DNA from: Camellia lanceoleosa
Taxonomy: Eukaryota > Streptophyta > Magnoliopsida > Ericales > Theaceae
Direction of reading: 5' to 3'
Assembly: GCA_025200525.1 (NCBI GenBank)
Contig: CM045770.1
Location: forward strand, 129,918,200 to 129,982,199
Length of the DNA stretch: 64,000 nt
Of the stretch, positions 21,398 to 33,168 are shown one piece after another (position 1 is the stretch's first letter; the number at the start of each line of letters is the position of its first letter). The notes beneath the pieces are model-generated. The model was given only the letters and a program-made list of their open reading frames with translations, was not told the DNA's origin and made no database searches. Both the position numbers and the translations under genes were made by a program.

Positions 21398-21946
21398 CCC
21401 CTTAAGGTCTACTAAATTAGTGTGGATCCCGTACATGCCTCCAAAAGTTCAATTCTTTACTTGGTTAGCTTGGCGTAACAGAGTTAAGACTGTAGAGTAC
21501 TTACAAAGAATTGGTGCCCTTAGCAACTCTGTGTCATCCTTGTGTGTCTTTTGCACTGGTGAATTAGAAACTGTGACTCATGTGTTGATTACCTGTCCAT
21601 TTGCTTGGAAGGTGTGGTCTACAATGCTGCTGTGGTGGGATGTAGTGAGGGCCTTACCTGATTCGATTAATGGAGTCTTATTGTGGTGGGAAGGTCAATG
21701 TATAAGGAGTAAAGAGAGGAAGATTTGGAGAGGAGTGCCTCTGGTTGTGCTTTGGTCTATTTGGCAACACAGGAATGATGTAGTGTTTAAGGCTACTGTT
21801 CCAAACTTGGGGGAGCTGTGTGAAGTGATCAAGGTGAGAATTCTTTATGAATGAAACCAAGGTTCTCTAAGCACCATTTTTCTGTGCAGGATTTTCTTGT
21901 TAATCTTCACCAAGTTAGATGCTGCATTTCAGGGAGGAGTGTGTAA
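21398..21946 (+). pseudogene. LINE zf-RVT and ORF2 C-terminus
   Basis: Reads VQFFTWLAWRNRVKTVEYLQ, CVFCTGELE, THVLITCPFAW, then VPLVVLWSIWQHRNDVVF, the zf-RVT zinc region and tail of plant L1 ORF2. A second frameshift near 21845 leads into FSVQDFLVNLHQVRCC; the natural stop is TAA 21944-21946, aligning with the end of the LINE ORF at 10865. Confidence 0.82.
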
Positions 21947-22584
21947 TGTCTTTTGTTTGGCTATTATTTTCTCTTTGGAGTCTTCATATTTTCTGTTCTG
22001 GGTTTGGTCTGGTTTAGGCTGCTTGCATTGATATCAGTTGCTGTGGCTGTTGCCTGTGGCTCATTAGCCTTTGAAGTGCTGGTTCTGAAGAAATTGAGGC
22101 AAAGGCTTGCATCTTTCTAGGTCAAGCTCTTCGTTATAAATTGGGGTTTGTATTTGTCTGTGTTCTGCTCTGGAGTATGCATGCTTGTATGCAGGCTTGT
22201 TCTGCTCTTGGTTATAATTTGGGGTATGTATCTGAGTGTGTTTTTTGCTGTTTGGGGCTGCTGCTGTGGGATGGAGGTTAGGCTGGTGTATGCAGGGTTG
22301 TGTTGCTGTCTTGCTGAGTTGGTTTTGAGCTGTGCAGGGTTGTACCTTGCCACAGCATGGTTGTGTTGCTGTACAGGGTGGTGTTGTTGTCCTCTGGTGT
22401 TTGCAAGGTTGAACCCTACTATGCTGTCCTGCTTTTCTTTCATCTTTCTTCTTTCTTGTCTGTTCTGGTCCTTCTCGGTTTGGTCCCTCTCCAAACCATT
22501 CCCCCTCCTTTCTTTGATGTATTTTCATCCTGTATAATCTTTTTATCAATTAAGGTTTTTCTTGGCTGTTTCAAAAAAAAAAAA

Positions 22585-23413
22585 GGATAAAGTTATTGTC
22601 AGTGAAACCGACAGGGAATCATTTCATCTCCTTCAATTAGCACGGACAAAGTATCTCAATCTCAACCAATCACTTTACATACTCGAATCTCAAGTGAGCA
22701 CAAAGAAGGAGAAAGACAAATTCCAATGTAAACAACACCTTAAGGATTACATTCAACACTTGTTTTGTTATTTCAAAGAAAAGAGCCTTAAGATACACGG
22801 TTTTGTTAAGAAACACAAATATTCCCAACCTAAGAGTGATGTGATGGAATATTTCCTCAGATTTGGTTCGGCTACTAAGCTCAAAGCAAAAGGGATACAC
22901 TTTAGGCCTAACCGCTCTTTATCTCTTGAGGTTATTGAGTTCAAATCTTGGTGCTTCTATGGACGTCTTGAACTTCATCCTTTCCTTGTTGATCCACCTT
23001 ACAAACTATTTATGTCAAATATGATTGCTTATGAAATGGTATCATGCACTAGTATTGCGGACCTTGTCATTACGTCTTACATTGATTTCATGCAATTACT
23101 GATTGATAACCAGGATGATGTGAAAGAGTTGCGGTCAAAGCATATACTATTCAATGCACTTGGCAGTGATCAAGAGGGGGCTAATGTTTTCAAAGAGATC
23201 ACCATTTTTGGAACTTATGTCATATTATATGATGATATCAAGCAGAGGATTCAGGTTCACTATAACAGCACTGCCAAGACTTAGATGGCCGAATTTATTA
23301 ACAAATATTTTAGCAGACCATGGACAGCCATTGCTTGCGCTTCTGCAACTTGTCTCATTGTCTTGGCTTTTCTCCAGACTTACTACACTATGGTCTCCTC
23401 AACCAAACCATAA
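22585..23413 (+). pseudogene. DUF247 (UPF0481) protein, C-terminal part
   Basis: Immediately after the LINE A-tail the frame reads SFHLLQLARTKYL and then the DUF247 core: ATKLKAKGIHFRP, RLELHPFLVD, FMSNMIAYE, SYIDFMQLLIDNQDDV, LFNALGSDQE. A TAG at 23282-23284 falls where Trp or another residue is expected. Beyond it the same frame gives MAEFINKYFSRPWTAI and a hydrophobic segment (CLIVLAFLQTYYTMV), the C-terminal membrane anchor of the family, ending at TAA 23411-23413. An apparent Met start inside the LINE A-tail (22562) is an artefact. Confidence 0.88.
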
Positions 23414-23513
23414 ATAAAGTAAGACCATTTGTTTTCCTGAGTGCTATTTGCTTTCATGTCTCCAGGTTAGTTGGGTCTCTTCTATTTGTTCTTTAGGCAT
23501 CAACATTTGTCTA

Positions 23514-23551
<38 letters not shown>

Positions 23552-23693
23552 TTAATGTGTTTGTGTGCATTATTTATAAAATAAATGCTTTTTCTTATGT
23601 CATGATTGTGATTAGTTCTCTTATAATTTGTATTTTGATGGAGGAACGTAATATTGTTGTCATCAGACTTATTACTATGCATTGTTTAATTTT

Positions 23694-23725
<32 letters not shown>

Positions 23726-24420
23726 GAAATTATTATGATATGATCACTTTTTGTTAACCAAAAAAATAATAAAAAAATAAAGAAAGGCCTGCTCGAAGAT
23801 CTCTAATTAGTCCAATTTGAAGAGAACCAAACCTCATGTACTTCACAATGAACATTTTTGAAATAAACTATCTCCTTCTTCATTTATTGACAGTGCTTTT
23901 ATATAAGAGACTAGTGAAGCTAGTTCCCAATACAAATGCCCACTACATGTTATAGAAATCTTTTTATTTTTATTTTTATTGTAGTTAATTGTTTTGTTGT
24001 CAAGCGTTTAAAAGCAATTACCATGTTTCCAATAATTTATGAATAATAGTTATTGCATTTGTCTCTTGGATTATTACAAAAGAAAAGTAGCATACTCCGG
24101 ATATATTATCAAGCAGAGCATTCCTATATTATAACACAGAAATTATTATTTTGTATAGCCAACCTGTCCAACAAAAAATATACATTTTATTAAATGTCGT
24201 TCTTCTCGACATTATATAGCATTTCATTATAAGCCTTTCATCATAAGCCACACCCAAAGGTCTTATAGCAAGAACACTACGTTCTCTTTCTCTTTTAGGC
24301 ATCTACATGTTGGTTCAAATTGATATTGCACAAAATTGCATGCAAGAGTATAGTTAATTTAAATTAAAAAATTCAATAAAAAAAAAGTTGAATGTATTGC
24401 ACATATATATATATATATAT
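23414..24420. other. noncoding stretch with TC and TTG microsatellites
   Basis: A (TC)n run lies near 23519-23549 and a (TTG)n run near 23696-23726. The rest is AT-rich with no coding signal, and it ends in an (AT)n run (24402-24421) beside the minus-strand LINE tail. Confidence 0.7.
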
Positions 24421-24722
24421 ATTTGATCGGCAAAACGAAAAACTTTATTGATGAAAACCATATAAAGTAAGGAGGATACATCAATAAAGAGGAGCTTGGA
24501 GCTAAGCGAAGCTTTGACCTCCTAGTTGGTGAGAAACCAATGGACAAAGTAAAAAAAAAAAAAAAACAGATCAGATCAAGAAAAACAAAATAAAAACCAA
24601 AACAGAACAACAACATTGACCAGATCAGCAACGCCAGCAATGCAGTTGCACTATAACAAACCAATAAAAATTCCAACCAAACCCCAGATTTAACACTAAA
24701 AGCAGTTCACAGATTATACCCC

Positions 24723-25000
24723 TCAATGCATAATGCAGAATTTGACACTTTGCAGATTTAACACTAAATCATTCACGGAATAGCAGAAAGAAGGGCTATA
24801 CACTCTGAACCACAATGCGATCCGTGTTTTAATAAGTTCACATGGCTTTTCAAAATCCACCTGTGAGTCACCAAAAGTGATTTCATTCCTTTGCTTCCAT
24901 AGAGACCAAAACACTGCCAAAGGTATTATCTTCCAGAGTACCTTCAGTCTGTTATTACATCTATAACCAGACCACCACTGAAACAGTCCAGATTGAGATT
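24723..25000 (-). pseudogene. LINE ORF2 C-terminus after internal deletion
   Basis: On the minus strand, just past the deletion junction, it reads LFQWWSGYRC, LAVFWSLWKQRNEITF, LIKTRIALWF and SVNDLVLNLQSVKFC. These align with the last ~90 residues of the LINE ORF at 8061-10865. Motifs between VLPKI and WWSG are absent. Confidence 0.82.
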
Positions 25001-25992
25001 CACTGATTGATCTTTGGTAGTACTACTTTAAGTCTAGTAGATAAAACTTTGGATAACACTTTGTACAACGATCCAATAAGACTGATAGGCCTGAAGTCAC
25101 TGAGAGAAGAAGGATTTTCATTCTTCGGAAGCAAAGCTACAAAAGAACTATTAATACCAAGAACCAACTTAGAGTTAGTATGAAACTCTCTCATGAATTG
25201 CATCACATCCCCTTTAATTATTTGCCAACACTTCTGGAACATCATAAGGTTAAAACCATCAGGCCCAGGGGCCTTGTTCCCATCACAGTTGTTAATAGCT
25301 ACCACAACTTCAGATTCTGTGAACTCAACTTCCAAAGCAACCCGCACCTTTTCATCCCCAATAGATTTAAAAGGACCAGATAAGCATGGTCTGTTGAGCC
25401 ATGACTCTGCAAACTACCTCTGAAAGTGATTTAGCACTTCAAATCTTATTTCCTCCGGATTTTCTTTCAAGGCCCCATTGACCACAATAGAGCACAATGC
25501 ATTTCCATTCCTTCTTGTGGAAGCCATGACACGGAAAAATTTGGTATTTCTATCTCCTTTTAATGACCAGTTGGCTCTCGACTTCTGCAACCATAACCAT
25601 TCTACCATTTTTCTCAAGTTCCATGCTTCACCTTTTACCTCCCTAAGCCTAGATGTCTCTGCCTCAGTAATTGACCTTTGTTCAGCTACCAAATCCGAGT
25701 CATGTATCTCCTCTTCCAATTGCTTAAGTTTAAAATCCACCTTACCAAAAACCTCAAGGTTCCAACTTTTTAATGCTGCTTTAAGTAAACTCAGTTTCCT
25801 TAAACATTTGAATCCAACCCATCTATTTATATGAGATTCAGTCCAAATTTTCTGCATAAAAATTTTAAAATTCGGATGAAGGATCCAGGCATTTAGAAAC
25901 CTAAAAGGCTTTGGGCCCCAATCTCTCTCATCTTCCATCAGTAAAATATGACTATGATCTGAGAGCCGTCTTGGTAAACCCCATAGTTTCAA
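25000..25992 (-). pseudogene. LINE ORF2: endonuclease C-end and RT N-terminal part
   Basis: The minus-strand frame starts in the endonuclease tail (KLWGLPRRLSDHSHILL, with the SDH motif), passes the basic linker (WLWLQKSRANWSLKGD) and reaches the RT with GNKAPGPDGF and SDFRPISLIGSLYK. A TAG near 25414 (HFQR-stop-FAESW) interrupts it. It ends at LPKIN, where the normal VGEAQTAF motif should follow; this is the left side of the ~1.8-kb deletion. Confidence 0.87.
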
Positions 25993-26645
25993 ATTAAATT
26001 TTTGTAACCAATCTGGGCTGAGGAAAAACCTGTCCAGCCTACTCCATTTGGTACCTTCATGTGCATTACACCAAGTGAACTTTCTCCCAACATTGGTAAG
26101 TCACACACTTCCATATTATCAATGAACTCGTTAAAGTCCTTCATACCTCCACTCCAATGGGAACAACCCGCCCTCTTAGATAAATATCTAACCTCATTGA
26201 AATCACCCCCCAAGCACCAAGGATTGATAAAACTTTTCTTTAATTTTTTCAGAGTTTGCCATAGCCCTTTCCTGCTAGCACCACCAGTTGGGCCGTATAC
26301 ATTAACAATAACACATGCTAGACTAGAAAAAAGAGTGCTTGAGAAAATGATAAAATTCCTGTTACTACAGCAGTCCAAAAGTTGAAACACTTGTGGATTC
26401 CAAACACATAGTAGTCCACCAGCTGCATCCTCTGAGTCCATAGCCATATATGCCATCTGATCACAAGGCCAACAAGATCTAATAAACTCCTCAGTGATAC
26501 CAGGTCTGTTTGTTTCTTGAAATAGTGCCACATCCACCTTCCTTTCAAATAGGAGTTTTTTAATTTTTCTCCTTTTAATGGATTTGCCTAGCCCTCTAAT
26601 GTTCAAGGATAAAATCTTCATTAAAACAAAAAGATTGCACTCCAA
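25989..26645 (-). pseudogene. LINE ORF2 endonuclease N-terminal part
   Basis: It begins near the true start of the endonuclease: ILSLNIRGLG (catalytic Asn), VALFQETN (catalytic Glu), GGLLCVW, then LGGDFNEVR (Asp and Asn). A one-base indel near 26090 throws the last 30 codons out of frame; the correct continuation (FTWCNAHEG, SRLDRFFLS) is readable in the frame of the next ORF. This copy supplies the part that is missing from the plus-strand LINE. Confidence 0.88.
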
Positions 26646-26664
26646 GACCCCACAGCAGATACAG

Positions 26665-27590
26665 TTAATCTGCCTTAATACCCCTTTTACCCAACACCTC
26701 CTTATCCTTAACTTCCAATTCTATCAATTTACTGAGCACTTCCTCATCCTTACCTTTGTATTTCAGCCCAAGTATTTTCCCAATCTGCAAAGATGCTTTT
26801 GCCTCGTTTAGGAACAATTGTCCAAAACCCGATTTGCTTGCCATGGATAAAGAAATAGCTGCAGCTGCTGACCTGAATATAGCCCATTTCTTGAAGTTCA
26901 TGACTGAACCAACCCCAATTTGTAAGTTCCCTTTCTTCTTTCTCTGGTATTTCGCCATCCCTCTTGGTTTCTCTTTTATGATGTTTTTCCTCTTATGATC
27001 CACCACTACAAAGTTGTAGTCTATTCCTCTGTGAGACTCCTATCCCCTCTAACTTGGGTTTCCTTTCCCATGCTGGTTTGTCCTACACCCACCTGTGTTG
27101 GCTGATCCATTAGGTCACTTAACTCAGATGATCTATGGCCCATAATGTTGCCACACTCTATGACATGGGCCTTACTTAATAATACCTCTATATTGAGCCC
27201 AGGTACAACTTTTTGTGGCCCACTAAGACTCCTTATAAAGCCTGGTGTAACAATTCCATCTGCACTATTCTGATTACCTTCATTTTGAACTTGAATAGGA
27301 TTTTGCAATGATTTGATTGACTGAGCCCCGCATGCTTTGCCTCCACCTCCAAGTTGCTTCTGCAAGCAGTTCGACTGACGTCTAGACATGATAGTCTCCT
27401 CAACCCTAGACATACTTAGCACCCTATCTCGACCATCAGTAGCTATATGGTTATCATGTCTTACTGTCGACCCCTCTGCCTCCTCAACACCTCTGTTGTC
27501 CAGCACACCTCCAATGTAGCCCTCCACATCAGCTTCATCTTCACACTTCTTGCTCCCCACAACAGACTGCTGCTCTTGTTCTTGTTCCAC
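26665..27590 (-). pseudogene. LINE ORF1 C-terminal region
   Basis: Two frames on the minus strand (27590-27021 and 27006-26665) carry a hydrophilic Glu/Gln-rich section, then RSAAAAISLSMASK, LNEAKASLQIGKILGLKYKG. The latter resembles the C-terminal tail of plant L1 ORF1 proteins. A frameshift lies near 27010. A function in binding LINE RNA is expected from the family; no catalytic domain is expected here. Confidence 0.65.
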
Positions 27591-27641
27591 ACCATTTGAA
27601 ATTGAATTTTCCGTTTAGGGCTGATCACTATAACATTTGCA

Positions 27642-28249
27642 TTATTTGTATATCACCTCTGAAATCACCACCTGGTCTTCATAGACTTTGACTGGGTAAT
27701 CAACCCCCTTACAACACAAGATGATTGTTGTTTTTATGGACTCCATGCACTTAGTAGCAATTCTCACCTTCCCACTTTGAAAAGACCTCATTTTGGATGT
27801 GTCCTCATCAATCCCTATGACTTCCCCCACGATCTTCCAATACTGCTAAATGTTTTGCGACCCCAGAGATTTAGAGGTACGCCATAACAAGTGAGCCAGA
27901 CAAATCTTTCTTGGTCAAGAATTATCCCTTGCTTCCATACCTTGATTGATTCGCTCCATAACTAAATCCACCCCTCTAGTGCTTTGAGCTTGTCTCTCAT
28001 GGTTCCCACTGACTGAAAAGTTAGTACAGTATCTCTTCCACCCCCAACTCTGATCCGAACGTCACCCATTCCTCTAATTTTTAATTCCTCTTTAAACTCC
28101 ACCATAAGATGTTGAGGTTTCAATCGAACAATCACACTATCATATGGCCATCCATTACCTTCCTCGTTAACTTGTATACTGATGTTTGAATTTGATGTCA
28201 ACCCCTGACCACTCAATATTTGGGCATAAGACTTTCCCCTTTGTAACAT
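27642..28249 (-). pseudogene. LINE ORF1 middle region (DUF4283-like)
   Basis: The minus strand reads GKSYAQILSG and WPYDSVIVRL, then a stop near 27962, then a section resembling the LTCYGVPLNLW motif, GEVIGIDEDT, and YPVKVYEDQVVISEV. This is the pattern of the DUF4283-type domain in plant LINE ORF1. A one-base frameshift near 27845 and stops at 27962 and 27642 break it. Confidence 0.7.
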
Positions 28250-28309
28250 ACTTGGAGCTCTGCTGGTTGTAGCGATACCTCTTCTGCCATCTGGTGTGGT
28301 TGGTGATTG

Positions 28310-28651
28310 CTAATTCTCTGCCTTTCCTTGAACAAAATATTCTATTTTCACTTTTAGAGCTCTATTATCACACCAGATGCTGTGAGCTTTTCGGATCGCC
28401 ATATTTACTGCCATTGGACAAGCGTATCGGACAAAACCAAATCTGGATCTAGTCAGCTTCCTCCTTTTGTTGGGAATGAACACATCCTTCACAATCCCAT
28501 AGTGGGTGAATATGTTGTACAACCCTTTTGGATCCATCGATTCTGGTAGGTTATCCACAAAAATTGTATGAATCTCATTGTCCGGAGCTGAGTTTCTTCC
28601 ACCATTACCACCATGCTTGCGCAGAATCGGCTTCCACCCTCTATAATCCAT
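28310..28651 (-). pseudogene. LINE ORF1 N-terminal RRM domain
   Basis: The 113-codon minus-strand frame contains an RNA recognition motif: TIFVDNLPESM (RNP2-like), GLYNIFTHYGIVKDVFIP, and SRFGFVRYACP (RNP1-like), ending ALKVKIEYF. Such an RRM heads the ORF1 of one group of plant L1 elements. The TAG at 28310 is followed in the same frame by QSPTTPDGRRG, so it is a nonsense codon. This lies close to the LINE 5' end. Confidence 0.85.
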
Positions 28652-28689
28652 CTCTTTTTCTCAGATTCAACTAATATATATGACAACTG

Positions 28690-29214
28690 ATAATATATAT
28701 TGCTTAATGAATGTATTGCATATATACAAATAGAAAGAGAAAAATACCATAAATTGTAAGGTTGATATCAGCTGCAATAACTAGTCAAGCAGATCCTGAT
28801 GTAGGTTGGCATATATAAAAGGTCACCTCTCCTTGTAATGTGAAATCATTTCTTTTGAAAGTCATAATGTACAAAATCTCATAGTTAACAGTTTTGTGGT
28901 AGCTCTGATGTTGGCATACATCTCCATAGCTTTCTTATTGATTCATTACACAATTTGGGGATGTCATAAAATACTGGAACTACAACTATAAAATATAGAT
29001 GAAACGCAATTTCAAAGTTGTTTCCTTGATGCACTGAACATTTTTTTTTTCAAGCAAAGATGTCTTCGGTTTTCTAATGAAATATGCTTGTTAGATTTAC
29101 ATACCATATCTTTGTAAGATGATAACATTTTGCACCGATGCAGCTCCTGAAAGAAAGATTTTTAAGTAAGTGTTACCAAAGAAATGAATTTCATAATTAG
29201 AAGAAAAACATAAT
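28690..29214. other. noncoding stretch between LINE and solo LTR
   Basis: AT-rich DNA with a T9 run near 29041. No gene, repeat family or regulatory site is recognised. The last five bases (ATAAT, 29210-29214) are the left target duplication of the solo LTR. Confidence 0.6.
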
Positions 29215-32200
29215 TGTAGATGCGCCCCGCGTGAGGGCCTCACCCCACAGTTCGGACTCAATTTGTCACGGTTCTTAATCTGAACCAAAGAGTCCAAATT
29301 TGGCAAATCGTTTTGAGAAAACAGATTTTTAGAAAAGAAGTGCCAAACATGGACTGCTTTTCCAGATACAGAGTCGCCACCTAAATTTTTTAATTGGGGA
29401 ATTTAGGAAACCCTTACTCGTTTGCCAAAGGCCACGTGTCCGTCATCACCAAAGTTGCCTCGGCTCGGGAACTTGGGTACGATTGGGGAAGTTCAGCTAG
29501 GAGCACCCCCTCTCGCCCGATCCGAAGATCGGCCTCTACTAACCATGATATCTCGTTTTGAAAATATTAAGTGCTCTTATTCCGGTTAATTAGCCTAAAA
29601 TTACTATGTGATGCGCACAGCAAAACAAGTATAGACTAGATCGCCTAATTTGGAATAAAGCATTGCATATCCATTTGTTTGAAAATGGTTTGAGATTTGC
29701 TACTCGCAAGTAGGCTAAAATACGGATTTCAATGAATTATTCCAATTCAAACAATCCGACATTCACCCACAGGCATTCAGGCAGTTATATCACATAAGCA
29801 ATTAGCCTCATGGCAAGCAGGCTGTGATGGCAAACACTCACATGCATGCAAGGATGCTAAAGCATAAAAGCTTACCTAGTACTCCAAGCCAAAACAGAAA
29901 CTAGTTAGTAATCAATGCATGATCCTACTTCATGTTAAGATGGCTAATGCAACACAAGCAAAATGCGGCTAGAATAGGCTCGGCTAATCTAAGATGTCAT
30001 ATGAGATGCTACAAATAATATGTATTCAACTTGGAATTGAAATACAATGCAGTTAGTATGATGCGCTGAGCCCAGTGTATGCAAGACAAATGTATGGATG
30101 CATGCATGTATAGCATAAGGTATGCTAATTTAAATATGCCCTAATACTAACCATAAAAAACAGGTAAGTAAAATGGAGAAAGAAGTGGGGGTTGGAAGAC
30201 ATGCACACACGTACCCACACTTATTACAAATTTGCCCTCGCTCGGAGGGACCAAAAGAATATACAAATTAATTAACCTACAAGCTAATTAAATATTACAG
30301 ACCACTTAAAATTAACTAAGCTAAGAAAGCAGTGAAAGGCCTCGGGAAGAGGGTCCAATGCATGCGTGCTCGGGTTTGCTCAGAAATCTGTCGCCATGCA
30401 CAAACTGTCTCTGTTTACCCTGCTCTGCTCCTCTGACACTTGCACAAATCCCAAGGTACACTCTTTGGACATTGGGGAACGCCACTGGCTAAGACAAATG
30501 ATCACCGACCATGGCAGGATGGTCATCGACCATTGGTTGAGCTCTTGGCCACAAACTTTTGGTCGATCGGCACTCTATTCAGTCGACCGGCTAAAGCTTT
30601 CTGTAGAAACCTGTTTTGACAGCAGCAGAGGGAAAAACATGGCATGGCAATGCATTTCAAAGCAATGTGTGCACCGATACACCCCTTATTATGTTTATGA
30701 CTCAAAGGAGCATGGTACTCGATTCTCGGACCACCAATCACGCATTTCACTGCATGATGGCCCAAGAAGCTAAAGTGTGCAATTTCAATATGGAATGAAA
30801 TGCATAAAACAAATAATGGGCCCCAACCTCTATCATTATCAATTCAAGAGGTAAGAGATGCATGCTATGATATGTAACCCGAACATGCAAGCTAAGCATG
30901 CAAAATGAGCATGTGAACATGCAATATGCAATAGGCATACAACCTAAACATGTGCGCGTGTCTAGCATGCAACAACACACAAGATGAAACAAGCATGCAA
31001 CAACATGGTAAAATGGACTTACACTAACATGGGTAGCTCTCAAGCATGCCAAAATCAGTGGCCAAAATGATGCGACAAAGGCATGAAAACACACACACAA
31101 GCATGCACAATGCAAGAGCTCAAGCCTAAGGCACAAAACTCAACTCTCCAAGAGCATGGCAAAGATGAAACAATGAACACAATGGCATATATTCCAGCTT
31201 TGAAATAGCATACAAAATGACTCCGAAATGATGCAACAACTCACACGAAGCATGTTGGATGGCTTAAGCATTGAAACTAGTGAAGTGTGTTACACTATAG
31301 GTATGCAAAGAAAGCATCATTTGACCATGAGGCATGAAAACAGAGCCAAGGCAGTCCTAAACATGCACCAAATCAGTTCTAAGCATGGCCAAAAAGTGCT
31401 AACATGAAGGGCTAAAACAACATGCAACATAGGCTAGTAAGCATGGTTTACATTACATGTATATGAAGCACAAGAGAGGTCACCAAACCAGCCAAAAATA
31501 GCAACATGGTATGCTAAAATATGCTCAAATAACTACTGAAACTCAGTTAAGGCATGCAAAAATGATGGGCTTCTTTGGAGGGCCATGCAAGGGGTTGTTC
31601 CACACCTATATGATGGACACACCAAATGGAAAAACCAACTCTGGAAATAGGTAATGAGGGTCCTAAAACCCACCAAAAAGGCCCTAGAATGGGTCAATGA
31701 AGCATGCAAATGAAAGCCCCTTTGAAAGGCCTTGAGGAGGATTGCTCCACACATGCAAGATAGATACAAAATATGGCCAAAGAGGCTTCAGAAAGAGTTA
31801 AGGAAGACCTAAAAACTCACAAATAATGGCCTGAAATAAGACTTCAAAGCATGCAAAATGGGGGTCCTTTGGAAGGCCAAAAATGCAAGTAATCAAGGCA
31901 ATAAGGAGAGGGGATGGCCCTCTCCTTCTTAGGACCTTAAACCACCATCCTCACCACTGAAATCCCTCAAGATTTCAGTGGTGAGGAGGCCCAAACAAGG
32001 TAGTCCCGGAGCTCACCAAAAATGCACAAAAATGAGGCCAAACAAGGCCTAAGAGGGGGTAAACGACCCCAAACACAAAAGTGGCCTAAACAAACTTCAA
32101 GAGGAGCTCAAAATAAGACTTTTTTCAGTTTATGAAAAATCCCAAATATTCTTACAAGTAAGGCTAAAAGTGTGTGCAAAAATGGGGAATAAAGAGGGAA

Positions 32201-32379
32201 GGAGGGTTACCTTTGAAGACCAGCAAGAACCAGCAGCTTTTAGACCCAAAAATGCAACCCTTAACCTCTGAAAACAAGCTCCAAGAACCTCCAAGTGATG
32301 ATGGAAGTGTGTGGCTATGAAGTGGTGTGCAATAGGGCAAGAACAAGACCCTTTTGAACCCTCTAACACACCCAAATGT

Positions 32380-32432
32380 AGAGAGAGAGAGAGGGAGATA
32401 TAGAGAGAGAGTGATATATATATATATATATG
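32380..32432. repeat. GA/AT microsatellite in LTR
   Basis: GAGAGAGAGA-type repeats followed by (TA)n, about 50 bp downstream of the minus-strand TATA box in LTR sense. Confidence 0.85.
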
Positions 32433-32482
32433 TCTTATATATCAGATTTTTCTAACCCTTGAAATGGAAGGAGAAGCTCTCC

Positions 32483-32492
32483 TTATATAGGC
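32483..32492 (-). promoter_or_regulatory. LTR TATA box (solo LTR)
   Basis: The minus strand reads GCCTATATAA. The same box is conserved at 51953-51962 in the related LTR despite divergent flanks, which supports it as the LTR promoter. Confidence 0.6.
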
Positions 32493-32504
32493 CAAGGCAA
32501 GGTG

Positions 32505-32820
32505 CCAAGCTTCTAAGAGAAGCTAACATAAAAAGGGTCAAGGGAGTTAAGCTTATCAAGGAAGCTAACCCAAAGGTCCAAGCTTCTCTAAGAAGCTTGG
32601 AGCAAAAGGGCCAAGCTTCTCCAAGAAGCTAAGAAGGTTCAAGCTTCTTGGAGAAGCTAGAGCAAAGGGTTCAAGCTTCTTAGAGAAGCTAAACCAAGGA
32701 TTCAAAAGATTTAAGCTTCCTCAAGAAGCTAAACCAAGGGTTCAAAAGGTTCAAGCTTCTTGGAGAAGCTAAACCAAGGGCTCAAAAGGTTCAAGCTTCC
32801 TTAAGAAGCTAAAACAAGGG
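32505..32820. repeat. AAGCTTC hairpin minisatellite
   Basis: Nine units of about 28-41 bp, each containing an inverted pair AAGCTTCT...AGAAGCT followed by spacer text such as AAACCAAGGGTTC. It lies just upstream of the TATA box in LTR sense (U3). The related LTR at the right lacks the array. Confidence 0.9.
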
Positions 32821-33168
32821 GTCCCGACCAAAAAAAGTGGCCGATCAACCAAAACAAATGGCCGGTCGACCAAAAATAGTGCCGGTCGGCCATCACTAAT
32901 AGTCGATGGCAATAAAACAGGGCCGGTGGCCTCAAGCCATGGCCGGTGAGGTGTGGGGATGGCCAACAAACCATTCCCTGCCCTTAGAAGCAAACACACA
33001 AGTGTTTGGTCTACAACCGAGCACAAAACAAACAAGTCGAGAGGTCTCGAGGCAAGGCGCGCGGTTGAAACCTCTGAGAACTCAAGACGAACACGAACAT
33101 GGATAATCGTCAAGTGTTCAAACGATGATGTCCAAGTCTTGAGAACGGTAAAAAATGGGGTGTCTACA

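Larger units (their letters stand above)
20078..22584 (+). mobile_element. LINE insertion inside DUF247 gene, 5'-truncated
   Basis: LINE homology begins abruptly at 20078 within the RT and runs through zf-RVT and a G/T-rich 3' UTR (about 21947-22572) to a 12-A tail (22573-22584). It is in the same orientation as the host gene. The 5' truncation removes the endonuclease and the first RT motifs. A clear target duplication is not visible: only GTCAG is shared between the flanks. Confidence 0.88.
24421..28680 (-). mobile_element. L1-type LINE, minus strand, internally deleted
   Basis: From right to left on the minus strand: ORF1 with an RRM and a DUF4283-like section, then ORF2 endonuclease, the beginning of the RT, a deletion, the last ~65 codons of ORF2, and a 3' UTR ending CATCAATAAAG...TTTGCCGATCAAA beside an (AT)n run. 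Compared with the LINE at 7383-11753, about 1.8 kb covering the RT palm (including FADD) and most of zf-RVT is missing. Several frameshifts and stops are present. Confidence 0.88.

Noticed and set aside
22562..22584. Met start and Lys run for the DUF247 C-terminal ORF
   Set aside because: The codons are LINE end plus A-tail; the real gene start is at 19594, upstream of the insertion.
22064..22590. Gln/Thr-rich minus frame and Cys-rich plus frame after the second LINE
   Set aside because: They lie in the G/T-rich LINE 3' UTR and mirror its composition.
30366..30773. 135-codon plus-strand open frame in the solo LTR
   Set aside because: No domain, lies inside an LTR shared with 48373-53020, and the matching LTR region does not keep the frame.
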